This document shows, piece after piece, positions 19,168-28,254 of a stretch of DNA of 64,000 nt (position 1 is the first letter of the stretch; each line of letters opens with the position of its first letter). Made by a program: the position numbers and the translations under genes. This DNA comes from Emcibacter sp. SYSU 3D8 (GTDB lineage: Bacteria > Pseudomonadota > Alphaproteobacteria > SMXS01), in assembly GCF_039655875.1 (NCBI RefSeq), contig NZ_JBBYXK010000003.1, positions 1-64,000 of the forward strand. The letters are read 5' to 3'. Under the pieces are notes generated by a model, which was given only the letters and a program-made list of their open reading frames with translations, searched no databases and had not been told where the DNA came from.

Positions 19168-20520
19168 ATGTTCGAGACGCTGTCAGGCCGTTTAGGCGAC
19201 ATCTTCGACAAGCTGCGGGGCCGCGGGGTTCTGAATGAATCCGACGTGGGCGCGGCCATGCGCGAGGTGCGCGTGGCGCTGCTCGAGGCTGACGTGGCGT
19301 TGTCGGTGGTCAAGGATTTCGTCGAGAAGGTGCGCGCCCGGGCCGTTGGCCAGGAAGTGTTGCGCTCGGTCACGCCCGGCCAGATGGTCGTCAAGATCGT
19401 CAATGACGAGCTGGTCGCCATGCTGGGCGGCGAGAGCGAGGACCTGAGCCTGGCGGCTGCGCCGCCGGCCGCCATCATGATGGTTGGCCTGCAGGGCTCG
19501 GGCAAGACGACCTCGACCGCCAAGATCGCCAAGCGGCTGGCCACCCGCGACCGCAAGCGCGTGCTGATGGCCTCGCTGGATACCCGGCGTCCGGCCGCCC
19601 AGGAGCAGCTGAAGATTCTCGGCACCCAGATCAATGTGCCGACCCTGCCGATCATCCCGGGCCAGATGCCGCTGGACATCGCCAAGCGGGCCATGGAGGC
19701 GGCGCGCCTCGGTGGCTACGACGTGGTCATGCTCGACACCGCCGGCCGCCTGCATGTGGACGAAGGCCTGATGGCCGAGCTGGATTCGGTCAAGTTCTCG
19801 ACCATGCCGGTTGAAATCCTGCTGGTCGCCGATGCGCTGACCGGTCAGGACGCGGTCAACGTCGCCAAGCAGTTCAATGACCGCCTGAGCGTCACCGGCA
19901 TCGTGCTGACCCGGATGGACGGCGATGGCCGCGGCGGCGCCGCCCTGAGCATGCGCGCCGTCACCGGCCGACCGATCAAGCTGGTGGGTACCGGCGAGAA
20001 GCTGGACGAGATCGACAATTTCCACCCGTCGCGGGTCGCCTCGCGCATCCTGGGCATGGGCGACGTTGTCTCCCTGGTCGAAAAAGCCCAGGAGATGGTC
20101 AGCGAGCAGGACGCCGAGGCGCTGATGAAGCGCCTGAAGAAGGGCCAGTTCACGCTCGTCGACTACCAGAAGCAGCTGGAGCAGATGCGCAAGATGGGCG
20201 GCATGACGGGCATCCTCGGCCTGCTGCCGGGTGTCGGCAAGCTGAAGAAGGCGCTGGCCGGCGCGAATATCGACGAGAGCATGCTGGTGCGCCAGGACGC
20301 GATCATCAACTCGATGACGCCGAAGGAGCGCGAGCACACGAAAATCATCGCCGCGTCGCGCAAGAAGCGCATCGCGGCAGGATCCGGCACCTCGGTGCAG
20401 GAGGTCAACAAGCTGCTGAAACAGCATCAGCAGATGGCCGAGATGATGAAGAAAATGGGCAAGGGCGGCAAAGGCATGCCCCAGCTGCCGCCGGGTTTCG
20501 ACGGCATGCTGCCCCGATAA
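19168..20520 (+). CDS. ffh: signal recognition particle protein Ffh
   Basis: This 450-residue GTPase binds signal sequences and 4.5S RNA. The NG domain shows GLQGSGKTTSTAK, DTRRPAAQEQL, LDTAGRLHVDE and TRMDGDGRGG. The M domain carries the RNA-binding segment with SGTSVQEVNKLLKQ and a Met-rich tail. ATG at 19168 (MFETLSGRLGDIFDKL) matches family N-termini; an in-frame GTG at 19105 would add 21 atypical residues over a leader hairpin. It is first in the operon with rpsP. Confidence 0.97.
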   Translation: MFETLSGRLGDIFDKLRGRGVLNESDVGAAMREVRVALLEADVALSVVKDFVEKVRARAVGQEVLRSVTPGQMVVKIVNDELVAMLGGESEDLSLAAAPPAAIMMVGLQGSGKTTSTAKIAKRLATRDRKRVLMASLDTRRPAAQEQLKILGTQINVPTLPIIPGQMPLDIAKRAMEAARLGGYDVVMLDTAGRLHVDEGLMAELDSVKFSTMPVEILLVADALTGQDAVNVAKQFNDRLSVTGIVLTRMDGDGRGGAALSMRAVTGRPIKLVGTGEKLDEIDNFHPSRVASRILGMGDVVSLVEKAQEMVSEQDAEALMKRLKKGQFTLVDYQKQLEQMRKMGGMTGILGLLPGVGKLKKALAGANIDESMLVRQDAIINSMTPKEREHTKIIAASRKKRIAAGSGTSVQEVNKLLKQHQQMAEMMKKMGKGGKGMPQLPPGFDGMLPR

Positions 20521-20568
20521 CCGCATGACGAATCACAAGATCAAGAACAAGTAGCGAAGGAAAGCCTC

Positions 20569-20988
20569 ATGGCACTGAAGATCAGACTGGCGCGCGGCGG
20601 CGCGAAGAAGCGTCCCTATTACCGCATCGTCGTGGCCGACAGCCGCGCCGCGCGTGACGGCGGTTTCATCGAGCGCATCGGCAGCTTCAATCCGCTGGTC
20701 CCCAAGGACAGCGAGCAGCGCCTGAAGTTCGACACCGAACGCATGCAGTACTGGCTGAAGCAGGGCGCCCAGCCGACCGACCGCGTTGCCAAGTTCCTGG
20801 CTGCCGCCGATCTGATCGCCAAGCCGGCGCAGCGCAACAACCCGATCCAGGGCAAGCCGAAGGCGAAGGCGCAGGAGCGCATCCGCGCGCTCGCCGCCGC
20901 CGCTGAAGCCGCCGAAGCCGCCGCCGCCAAGGCAGCGGAAGCCCCGGCCGAGGCCCCGGCTGAAGCCGCCGCCGAAGCGTCGGAGTAA
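20569..20988 (+). CDS. rpsP: 30S ribosomal protein S16
   Basis: This 139-residue ribosomal protein begins [21 protein letters not shown], the S16 signature. The core (about 80 residues) is followed by a basic stretch and a C-terminal tail of almost only Ala, Glu, Pro and Lys (about 105-139), a common alphaproteobacterial extension. A GAAGGA ribosome-binding site precedes ATG. rimM follows three bases after the stop. Confidence 0.97.
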   Translation: MALKIRLARGGAKKRPYYRIVVADSRAARDGGFIERIGSFNPLVPKDSEQRLKFDTERMQYWLKQGAQPTDRVAKFLAAADLIAKPAQRNNPIQGKPKAKAQERIRALAAAAEAAEAAAAKAAEAPAEAPAEAAAEASE

Positions 20989-20991
20989 GTC

Positions 20992-21531
20992 TTGGCCGGC
21001 CAGGCCGAGGGTCTGGTTGTCCTGGGAGCCATCGCCGGCGCGCATGGGGTGCGCGGCGAGGTGAAGGTGAAGACCTTTACCGAGGCACCCGAGACCATCG
21101 CCGCCTACGGACCGCTGACCGGCGATCCGGGCGGCAGGGTCTTCCGGGTCAAGGGGCTCAGGGCGGTGAAGGACGGCGCGGTTGTCCGGCTCGACGGTGT
21201 CGAGGACCGGGAAGCCGCCGAGGCGCTGAAGGGCACCAGGCTGTGCGTGAGCCGCGCGGCGCTGGGTGAGCCAGAGGAGGAAGACAGCTTCTTCCACGTG
21301 GACCTCATCGGCCTGACGGCCGAAGACGAGGCCGGGACGAAGCTGGGGACGGTAATCGCTGTCCACGCGTTCGGGGCGGGCGACATGCTGGATGTCCGCC
21401 TGGACGAGACGGGAAAGTCGGTGCTGGTCCCGTTCCGGCGGGAGATGGTGCCGGTGGTGGACCTGAAGGGCGGCCGAATCGTGGTCCGTCTGGATGACGA
21501 AGACGAGGAAGCGGAAGGAGATTCGGCATAG
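20992..21531 (+). CDS. rimM: ribosome maturation factor RimM
   Basis: This 179-residue protein assists 16S rRNA processing and 30S head assembly, binding S19. It has the N-terminal RimM barrel ([15 protein letters not shown]) and a PRC-barrel C-terminus (FHVDLIGL to [12 protein letters not shown]). The start codon is TTG at 20992, with GGAG 6 bases upstream. It overlaps the trmD start by one base. Confidence 0.95.
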   Translation: MAGQAEGLVVLGAIAGAHGVRGEVKVKTFTEAPETIAAYGPLTGDPGGRVFRVKGLRAVKDGAVVRLDGVEDREAAEALKGTRLCVSRAALGEPEEEDSFFHVDLIGLTAEDEAGTKLGTVIAVHAFGAGDMLDVRLDETGKSVLVPFRREMVPVVDLKGGRIVVRLDDEDEEAEGDSA

Positions 21532-22253
21532 TGCCTGCGTTCGCGGCGACGGTGCTGACGCTCTTTCCCGAGATGTTTCCCGGCCCGCTGGGCGTTTCGC
21601 TGGCGGGCAAGGCTCTTGACCGGGGTACGTGGTCGCTCGATGTGCGCGACATCCGCGAACACGGGCTGGGGAAGCATCGGACCGTGGACGATACGCCGGC
21701 CGGCGGTGGTCCCGGCATGGTGATGCGGCCGGATGTGCTGGCTGCCGCGATCGACGCGGCGCTGGCGGACCCGGCACAGGCGGGCAGGCCGCTGGCCTAT
21801 CTGTCGCCGCGCGGCAAGGTCTTCGACCAGGCCATGGCGCGGCGATGGGCCGAAGCGGGCGGCGTGACGCTGGTGTGCGGCAGGTTTGAAGGTGTCGACG
21901 AGCGGGTGCTCGAGGCGCGGCAGGTTGAAGAGGTGAGCCTCGGCGATTTCGTGCTGTCCGGCGGCGAGCCGGCGGCCATCGTCATGATCGACGCGGTGGT
22001 GCGCTTGCTCCCCGGCGTCGTCGGCGACGAGGCGGTATTGAACGAGGAGAGTTTTGCGGACGGGTTGCTGGAATACCCCCAGTACACCAGACCGCAGAGC
22101 TGGGAAGGACGAAAGATCCCCGCGGTCTTGCAATCCGGCCATCACGCTGAAATTGCGTCTTGGCGGAAAAGCAGGGCTGAGGATATAACGCGGTCACGCC
22201 GGCCCGATCTGTGGGCGCGGTACGTGGCCGAGAAGAACAACAAGAGCGGCTAA
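21531..22253 (+). CDS. trmD: tRNA (guanine37-N1)-methyltransferase TrmD
   Basis: This 240-residue SPOUT methyltransferase makes m1G37 in tRNAs reading CNN codons and prevents frameshifting. The trefoil-knot SAM site is visible: [18 protein letters not shown] and [13 protein letters not shown]. The family [15 protein letters not shown] motif is present. The start is GTG, sharing its G with the rimM stop. Length is normal. Confidence 0.97.
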   Translation: MPAFAATVLTLFPEMFPGPLGVSLAGKALDRGTWSLDVRDIREHGLGKHRTVDDTPAGGGPGMVMRPDVLAAAIDAALADPAQAGRPLAYLSPRGKVFDQAMARRWAEAGGVTLVCGRFEGVDERVLEARQVEEVSLGDFVLSGGEPAAIVMIDAVVRLLPGVVGDEAVLNEESFADGLLEYPQYTRPQSWEGRKIPAVLQSGHHAEIASWRKSRAEDITRSRRPDLWARYVAEKNNKSG

Positions 22254-22264
22254 GGACAGGTGCA

Positions 22265-22663
22265 ATGAACATTATTGAACAGATCGACCAGGAACAGGTT
22301 GCCAAGCTGACGGAAGGCAAGACCATTCCGAAGTTCGGCCCCGGCGACACGGTCCGCGTCAACGTGCGCGTGGTCGAAGGCAACCGCGAGCGTGTGCAGG
22401 CCTTCGAAGGCGTCTGCATCGGCCGTAAGAACGACGGCCTGCATTCGTCGTTCACGGTGCGCAAGCTTTCCTACGGCGAAGGCGTGGAACGCGTGTTCCC
22501 GCTGTACTCGCCCCGCCTCGACAGCATCGAGCTGGTGCGCCGCGGCCAGGTTCGCCGCGCGAAGCTGTACTATCTGCGCGGCCGCACGGGTAAATCGGCG
22601 CGTATCGTCGAGAAGAAGGACTTCACCCGTACCAAGAAGACGGCTGCAGCTCCCCAGGAATAG
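22265..22663 (+). CDS. rplS: 50S ribosomal protein L19
   Basis: This 132-residue ribosomal protein at the 30S-50S interface begins [11 protein letters not shown]. It contains the [18 protein letters not shown] and [11 protein letters not shown] motifs of L19. ATG at 22265 was chosen because AGGA lies a few bases upstream; an earlier in-frame start would overlap trmD. leuC follows after only 18 bases, so leucine genes are probably co-transcribed with this ribosomal operon. Confidence 0.97.
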   Translation: MNIIEQIDQEQVAKLTEGKTIPKFGPGDTVRVNVRVVEGNRERVQAFEGVCIGRKNDGLHSSFTVRKLSYGEGVERVFPLYSPRLDSIELVRRGQVRRAKLYYLRGRTGKSARIVEKKDFTRTKKTAAAPQE

Positions 22664-22681
22664 CCTACAGGAGACCTGCTG

Positions 22682-24091
22682 ATGAGCGGACCTAAGACGC
22701 TCTACGACAAGATCTGGGACAGCCATCTGGTGCATCAGGCAGAGGACGGCACCTGTGTCCTCTATATCGATCGCCACCTGGTTCACGAGGTGACGAGCCC
22801 GCAGGCCTTCGAGGGCCTGCGCATGGCCGGCCGCACGGTGCATCGTCCTGACGCCACGCTTGCGGTGCCGGACCACAACGTGCCCACGCTCGGCCGCGCC
22901 AACGGCATCGCCGATCCCGAATCAGCGACGCAGGTCCAGACGCTCGAGAACAACGCCCGCGAGTTCGGCGTGACCTATCTGGGCATGGACGACGTCCGTC
23001 AGGGCATCGTTCATGTGATCGGGCCGGAACAGGGGTTCACCCTGCCGGGCACCACCATCGTCTGCGGTGATTCGCACACGGCGACGCATGGCGCGTTCGG
23101 CGCGCTGGCGTTCGGCATCGGCACGTCGGAAGTCGAGCACGTGCTGGCCACCCAGACGCTGATCCAGAAGCGCTCGAAGAACATGCGGGTCACCGTCACC
23201 GGCAGCTTGCCGGTCGGCGTCACCGCCAAGGACGTGGTGCTGGCCATCATCGGCAGGCTTGGCACTGCGGGCGGCACCGGCTACGTGGTCGAGTTTGCCG
23301 GCCCGGTGATCGAGGCGCTGTCCATGGAAGGCCGCATGACGGTCTGCAACATGACCATCGAAGCGGGCGCCCGCGCCGGCCTGATCGCCGCCGACCAGAA
23401 GACCTTCGACTATTTCAAGGGCCGGCCACAGTCGCCGAAGGGCGCGGCCTGGGAACAGGCCGTCGCGGCCTGGAGCGATCTGAAAACCGATCCGGGGGCC
23501 ATGTTCGATGTCGAACTGACCATCGACGGCAATGAGATCGTACCGCAGGTGACCTGGGGCACCAGCCCGCAGGACGTGCTGCCGATCACCGGCAGCGTCC
23601 CCGCGCCGGAGGATTTCACCGATGAGAGCCGCCGGCAGGCGACCCAACGCGCGCTGGACTATATGGGCCTCACGCCGCGGACCAGGCTGAGCGACGTGCC
23701 GGTAGACCGGGTGTTCATCGGCTCGTGCACCAATGGCCGGATCGAGGATCTGCGCGCCGCCGCCGTCATCGCCAAGGGCCGCAAGGTGGCCGGCAACGTG
23801 ACCAGCGCCATGGTCGTGCCGGGCTCCGGACTGGTGAAGGAACAGGCCGAGGCCGAAGGGCTCGACAAGATCTTCGTCGAGGCGGGTTTCGAATGGCGCG
23901 AGCCGGGCTGTTCCATGTGCCTGGCCATGAACGCCGACCGGCTTGAGCCGGGCGAGCGCTGCGCCTCGACCTCGAACCGCAATTTCGAGGGCCGCCAGGG
24001 TCGCGGCGGACGTACGCATCTGATGAGCCCTGCCATGGCCGCTGCCGCCGCCATCGCTGGCCATCTGGTTGATGTGCGCGACTTCGGGTAA
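22682..24091 (+). CDS. leuC: 3-isopropylmalate dehydratase large subunit
   Basis: This 469-residue subunit carries the [4Fe-4S] cluster of isopropylmalate isomerase in leucine synthesis. The cluster cysteines are in IGSCTNGR and [10 protein letters not shown], with the usual [10 protein letters not shown] substrate loop. A CAGGAG ribosome-binding site precedes ATG. No leader peptide or attenuator separates it from rplS. A 58-codon ORF lies between it and leuD. Confidence 0.97.
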   Translation: MSGPKTLYDKIWDSHLVHQAEDGTCVLYIDRHLVHEVTSPQAFEGLRMAGRTVHRPDATLAVPDHNVPTLGRANGIADPESATQVQTLENNAREFGVTYLGMDDVRQGIVHVIGPEQGFTLPGTTIVCGDSHTATHGAFGALAFGIGTSEVEHVLATQTLIQKRSKNMRVTVTGSLPVGVTAKDVVLAIIGRLGTAGGTGYVVEFAGPVIEALSMEGRMTVCNMTIEAGARAGLIAADQKTFDYFKGRPQSPKGAAWEQAVAAWSDLKTDPGAMFDVELTIDGNEIVPQVTWGTSPQDVLPITGSVPAPEDFTDESRRQATQRALDYMGLTPRTRLSDVPVDRVFIGSCTNGRIEDLRAAAVIAKGRKVAGNVTSAMVVPGSGLVKEQAEAEGLDKIFVEAGFEWREPGCSMCLAMNADRLEPGERCASTSNRNFEGRQGRGGRTHLMSPAMAAAAAIAGHLVDVRDFG

Positions 24092-24126
24092 ATTTTTGCA
24101 CCGGTGATAAAGGGGAGAAGAACACC

Positions 24127-24303
24127 ATGGCGCTGATCAGTGACGAACTCTGGGCTGCAACCATTCGCCGCGCGATCGAACTGGCGAAGGAGCATGCGTC
24201 GGCCGAGGAAAAGCCCCGCATGGAAAAGCTGCATGTCCTCGGCATCGCCGACGATTTCGACGGCACCAAGGGCGAGTTCGGCATCATCAAGGTTACGAAA
24301 TAG
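24127..24303 (+). CDS. 58-residue conserved-looking ORF between leuC and leuD
   Basis: This small acidic-basic protein starts with ATG at 24127, a few bases after a GGGGAG ribosome-binding site, and ends with TAG. It has two parts: an amphipathic helix-like N-terminus (ELWAATIRRAIELAKEHA) and a short C-terminus with ADDFDGTKGEFGIIKVTK. There is no signal peptide or membrane segment, and I do not recognise it. Codon usage looks like its neighbours and the frame is clean from start to stop. Its position within leuC-leuD suggests co-expression; a function in the dehydratase is only a guess. Confidence 0.72.
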   Translation: MALISDELWAATIRRAIELAKEHASAEEKPRMEKLHVLGIADDFDGTKGEFGIIKVTK

Positions 24304-24347
24304 CCTGATGATTCGGCTCCGGCCGGATGCGAATGAGACCACCTAAA

Positions 24348-24371
24348 GGGGGCCGGTCACCCGGCCCTCTT
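24348..24371 (+). other. GC-rich hairpin before leuD
   Basis: A 7-base-pair stem of G/C (GGGCCGG with CCGGCCC, loop TCAC) is followed by TCTTC. It resembles a weak intrinsic terminator or RNA stability element between the small ORF and leuD, which could reduce or stabilise leuD transcript relative to leuC. Confidence 0.4.
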
Positions 24372-24390
24372 CGGTATTGAGGAGAGACCG

Positions 24391-25011
24391 ATGGAAAAGT
24401 TCACCAAGCTGACCGGCGTGGCGGCCCCGCTGCCCATGATCAATGTCGACACCGACATGATCATCCCGAAGCAGTTCCTGAAGGTCATCTCCCGCGACGG
24501 TCTTGGCCGCGGCCTGTTCGACGAGATGCGCTTCAAGCAGGACGGCAGCGAGATTCCCGAATTCGTGCTGAACCAGCCGGCCTATCGCGACGCCAAGATC
24601 CTGGTGACCGGCGCGAATTTCGGCTGCGGTTCGTCGCGCGAGCATGCGCCCTGGGCGATCCTCGATTTCGGCATCACCTGCGTCATCGCGCCCAGCTTCG
24701 CCGACATCTTCTACAATAATTGTTTCAAGAACGGCATCCTGCCCATCGTGCTGCCCCAGGCGGACGTGGACAAGCTGATGGACGATGCCGAGCGCGGCGC
24801 CAACGCCATCGTGTCGGTGGACCTGGACGCCCAGGAAATTACCGGCCCGGACGGCGGCAAGATCAAGTTCGAGATCGATCCGTTCCGCAAGCATTGCCTG
24901 CTCAACGGCCTCGACGACATCGGCCTGACGCTGGAGAAGAAAGCCAGCATCGACAGCTTCGAAGCGAAGCAGAGCGCCTCGCAGCCCTGGCTGTACAACG
25001 CCGCCGTCTAA
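24391..25011 (+). CDS. leuD: 3-isopropylmalate dehydratase small subunit
   Basis: This 206-residue swivel-domain subunit partners LeuC. Family motifs are clear: [27 protein letters not shown] and [16 protein letters not shown]. Length is normal for the LeuD1 type. GGAG ribosome-binding site upstream of ATG. leuB follows after 14 bases. Confidence 0.97.
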   Translation: MEKFTKLTGVAAPLPMINVDTDMIIPKQFLKVISRDGLGRGLFDEMRFKQDGSEIPEFVLNQPAYRDAKILVTGANFGCGSSREHAPWAILDFGITCVIAPSFADIFYNNCFKNGILPIVLPQADVDKLMDDAERGANAIVSVDLDAQEITGPDGGKIKFEIDPFRKHCLLNGLDDIGLTLEKKASIDSFEAKQSASQPWLYNAAV

Positions 25012-25025
25012 GGAGAGCACGTAAC

Positions 25026-26141
25026 ATGGCCATCAATCGCAGCCTTCTGATCCTGCCGGGCGACGGCATCGGCGCCGAAGCCATGGCGCAGGTACGCCGT
25101 ATCATCGCCTGGCTGGAGAAAAACCGGTCCCTGTCCTTCGATCTCGACGAGGATCTGGTCGGCGGCTGCAGCATCGACGCCCACGGCGTGCCCGTCACCG
25201 ACGCGGTGATGGACAAGGCGTTCAAGGCCGACGCGGTGCTGCTGGGCGCGGTCGGCGGCCCCAAATGGGACGACATCGACTTTTCGATCAAGCCCGAGCG
25301 CGGCCTGCTGCGCCTGCGCAAGGATCTGGAACTGTTCGCCAATCTGCGTCCCGCCGTCTGCTTCGACGCCCTCGCGGATGCCTCGTCCCTCAAGCGCGAT
25401 GTGGTTGCCGGCCTCGACATCCTGATCGTGCGTGAGTTGACCGGCGGCGTCTATTTCGGCGAGCCGCGCGGCATCACCAACCTGCCCAACGGCCAGCGCC
25501 GCGGCGTCAACACCCAGGTCTACGACACCGAGGAAATCCGCCGCGTGGTCCGGGTCGCCTTCGACATTGCCCGGGCGCGCCCGAACGGCAAGGTGACCAG
25601 TTCGGAAAAGGCCAATGTGATGGAATCCGGCATCCTGTGGCGCGAGGAAGCGCAGTGGGTGCACGACAACGAATACGCCGACATTCCGATTTCGCACATG
25701 TATGCCGACAATTGCGCCATGCAGCTGGTGCGCAATCCCAAGCAGTTCGACGTCATCGTCACCGACAATCTGTTCGGCGACGTGCTGTCGGACATCGCCG
25801 CCATGCTGACCGGTTCGCTGGGCATGCTGCCCTCGGCGTCGCTGGGCGCCGCCGACGCGAACGGCAAGCGGCGCGCCATGTACGAGCCGGTGCACGGCAG
25901 CGCGCCGGACATTGCCGGCCAGAACCTGGCGAATCCTATCGCCACGATCCTCAGTTTCGCCATGGCGCTGCGCTATTCCTTCGATCTGGGCGCCGATGCG
26001 GACCTGGTCGAGAAGGCCGTGCAGGACGTGCTGGCCGCCGGCTACCGGACCGGCGACATCATGCAGCCGGGAATGACCAAGACGTCCACCACCGGCATGG
26101 GCGATGCCATCCTGGCCGCCCTGGACAAGCGCGCCGCATAG
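25026..26141 (+). CDS. leuB: 3-isopropylmalate dehydrogenase
   Basis: This 371-residue NAD-dependent enzyme oxidatively decarboxylates 3-isopropylmalate. It shows [11 protein letters not shown] at the N-terminus, the NAD and substrate segments [14 protein letters not shown] and [14 protein letters not shown], and [13 protein letters not shown] near the C-terminus. ATG at 25026 follows a GGAG site. It completes the leuCDB pathway segment; leuA is not in the window. Confidence 0.97.
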   Translation: MAINRSLLILPGDGIGAEAMAQVRRIIAWLEKNRSLSFDLDEDLVGGCSIDAHGVPVTDAVMDKAFKADAVLLGAVGGPKWDDIDFSIKPERGLLRLRKDLELFANLRPAVCFDALADASSLKRDVVAGLDILIVRELTGGVYFGEPRGITNLPNGQRRGVNTQVYDTEEIRRVVRVAFDIARARPNGKVTSSEKANVMESGILWREEAQWVHDNEYADIPISHMYADNCAMQLVRNPKQFDVIVTDNLFGDVLSDIAAMLTGSLGMLPSASLGAADANGKRRAMYEPVHGSAPDIAGQNLANPIATILSFAMALRYSFDLGADADLVEKAVQDVLAAGYRTGDIMQPGMTKTSTTGMGDAILAALDKRAA

Positions 26142-26156
26142 GCGTTGGAGAAGAAC

Positions 26157-27182
26157 ATGGGGTACAAGGTTGCCGTAGTCGGCGCGACCGGCGTGGTTGG
26201 CCGCGAGATACTCCAGATTCTGGCCGAGCGCCAGTTTCCGGTTACCGAAGTGGTTGCCATCGCCTCGCGCCGCTCGCAGGGCAAGGAAGTCTCGTTCGGC
26301 GACACGAAGATTCTCAAATGCCAGTCGCTTGAGAACTACGACTTCAACGGCACCGACATCGCGCTGTTCTCGGCCGGCTCGACCGTATCGAAGGAATGGG
26401 GCCCGAAGGTCGCCGCCGCCGGCTGCACCGTCATCGACAACAGCTCGTACTTCCGGATGGATCCGGATGTGCCGCTGATCGTGCCGGAAGTGAACGCCGA
26501 CGCCATTGACGGCTATACCAGGCGCAACATCATCGCCAACCCGAACTGCTCGACAGCACAGCTGGTCGTTGCCCTGAAGCCGCTGCACGACGTGGCGAAG
26601 ATCAAGCGCGTCGTCGTCTCGACCTACCAGTCGGTGTCGGGCGCAGGCAACGAGGCCATGGACGAGCTGTTCACCCAGACCCGCGCCATCTTTGTCAACG
26701 ACCCGATCAAGAAGGACAGGTTCACCAAGCAGATCGCGTTCAACGTGATTCCGCACATCGATGTCTTCATGGACGACGGCTCGACCAAGGAAGAATGGAA
26801 GATGGCGGCCGAGACCAACAAGATTCTCGACCCCGACATCAAGCTGACCGCCACCTGCGTGCGCGTGCCGGTGTTCGTCGGCCATTCGGAAGCCATCAAC
26901 ATCGAGTTCGAGCGTCCGCTGGACGAGAAGCGCGCCCGCGACATCCTGCGCGAATCGCCCGGCATCATGGTCGTCGACCAGCGCGAGGACGAGGGCTACA
27001 TGACCCCGGTCGAGTGCGTCGGCGATTACGCCACCTTCATCAGCCGCATCCGCAAGGACCCGACCGTCGAGCACGGTCTTAACCTGTGGTGCGTGTCCGA
27101 CAATCTCCGCAAGGGTGCGGCCCTCAACGCCGTGCAGATCGCCGAATTGCTGGGCCGCCGCCATCTGAAGAAGGCGTCGTAA
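26157..27182 (+). CDS. asd: aspartate-semialdehyde dehydrogenase
   Basis: This 341-residue enzyme reduces aspartyl phosphate to the semialdehyde for Lys, Thr, Met and meso-DAP. It has the NADP fold VVGATGVVGREIL, the catalytic C131 in ANPNCSTAQ, and the substrate-binding VFVGHSEAINIEFE region. ATG at 26157 was preferred to an in-frame TTG at 26145 because GGAG lies 6 bases before it. It lies 15 bases after leuB and ends the long operon. Confidence 0.96.
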   Translation: MGYKVAVVGATGVVGREILQILAERQFPVTEVVAIASRRSQGKEVSFGDTKILKCQSLENYDFNGTDIALFSAGSTVSKEWGPKVAAAGCTVIDNSSYFRMDPDVPLIVPEVNADAIDGYTRRNIIANPNCSTAQLVVALKPLHDVAKIKRVVVSTYQSVSGAGNEAMDELFTQTRAIFVNDPIKKDRFTKQIAFNVIPHIDVFMDDGSTKEEWKMAAETNKILDPDIKLTATCVRVPVFVGHSEAINIEFERPLDEKRARDILRESPGIMVVDQREDEGYMTPVECVGDYATFISRIRKDPTVEHGLNLWCVSDNLRKGAALNAVQIAELLGRRHLKKAS

Positions 27183-27209
27183 CCCGGCCGCACGGGCCAT
27201 GGCGCGCGC

Positions 27210-27257
27210 GGCGACGCAACCCCGGGACCGTTTCCGGGTTGCGGCGTCGCCTCGCTT
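27210..27257 (+). terminator. probable terminator after asd
   Basis: A long imperfect stem (GGCGACGC at 27210-27217 with GCGTCGCC at 27244-27251, and AACCC with GGGTT inside, with a bulge) follows the asd stop by about 30 bases. The T tract is poor, so it may act with Rho or as a 3' stabiliser. Confidence 0.5.
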
Positions 27258-27374
27258 CCCGCAGTGACGGGAGTTGGTGCCTGGGAATGGGACCACCTGC
27301 GCGGAAATTGAACTTTACCGCCGCCACGAACCGCCTCTAGGTTGGCGCGAAACACACCACACTAGGGGATAGCA

Positions 27375-28253
27375 ATGGCCGCCACCTTCCGCCCACGCCG
27401 CAGCGTGCTCTACATGCCGGGGTCCAACGCCCGGGCGCAGGAAAAGGCCAAGACGATTTCTGCCGACGCGATCATCCTCGACCTCGAGGACGCCGTGGCG
27501 CCCGACGCCAAGAGCGCGGCCCGCGAGACCGTGTGCAACTCGGTGCAGGGCGGCGGCTATGGCGGCCGCGAAATGATCATCCGCATCAACAGCCTCGATA
27601 CGCCCTGGGGCGTCGAGGATCTGCAGGCCGCCGTGTCGGTGCAGCCGGATGCGATCCTGGTGCCCAAGGTCGAATCGGCCGACATGGTCAACAAGGTGGA
27701 AAGCCTGATGGACGCCTCGGGCGCCCTCGCCACCACCGCCATCTGGTGCATGATCGAGACGCCGCGCGGCGTCTTGCGGGTCGAGGAGATCGCCTCGGCA
27801 TCCACGCGCCTCGGCGCGCTGGTCATGGGTACGTCCGATCTGGTGAAGGACGTCCATGCCCATCACACGCCGATGCGCCTGCCCATGCTGACCAGCCTGT
27901 CGCTGTGCATCCTGGCGGCGCGCGCTGAAGGACTGGCCATTCTCGACGGCGTCTATCTCGACCTGCAGGATACCGACGGCTTCCGCAACGCCTGCGTCCA
28001 GGGCCTTGAATTCGGCTTCGACGGCAAGACCCTGATCCATCCCAGCCAGGTCGATCCGTGCAACGCGGTCTTCGCCCCCGACGCTGCCGAAGTCGACCTG
28101 TCGCGCCGCATCATCGAGGCGTTCGCCGCCGCCGAGAAGGAAGGCAAGGGCGTTGTCGTTGTCGATGGCAAGCTGGTCGAGAACCTGCATGTGGAGAACG
28201 CCAGGCGCCTGGTGGCGCTGGCCGAGGCCATCAACCATCTGCAGGGCGCCTGA
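27375..28253 (+). CDS. CitE-like CoA-ester lyase (malyl/methylmalyl-CoA lyase or malyl-CoA thioesterase)
   Basis: This 292-residue HpcH/HpaI-type TIM-barrel protein carries the CitE-family motifs LDLEDAVAPDAK, IIRINSLDTPWG and a metal-binding Glu in MIETPRGV. It is shorter than classical Mcl1 (about 320) and lacks that enzyme's His/Trp-rich insertion, so it could be a beta-methylmalyl-CoA/malyl-CoA lyase or a malyl-CoA thioesterase of the Mcl2 type. The mesaconyl-CoA hydratase gene starts one base after its stop, which argues for C4/C5 CoA-ester chemistry in the ethylmalonyl-CoA pathway. An AGGGG ribosome-binding site precedes ATG. Confidence 0.9.
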   Translation: MAATFRPRRSVLYMPGSNARAQEKAKTISADAIILDLEDAVAPDAKSAARETVCNSVQGGGYGGREMIIRINSLDTPWGVEDLQAAVSVQPDAILVPKVESADMVNKVESLMDASGALATTAIWCMIETPRGVLRVEEIASASTRLGALVMGTSDLVKDVHAHHTPMRLPMLTSLSLCILAARAEGLAILDGVYLDLQDTDGFRNACVQGLEFGFDGKTLIHPSQVDPCNAVFAPDAAEVDLSRRIIEAFAAAEKEGKGVVVVDGKLVENLHVENARRLVALAEAINHLQGA

Positions 28254-28254
28254 G

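Noticed and set aside
25008-27296. A 762-codon minus-strand open frame opposite leuB and asd
   Set aside because: Both plus-strand genes are certain, and the antisense frame shows only the composition expected of a complementary strand.
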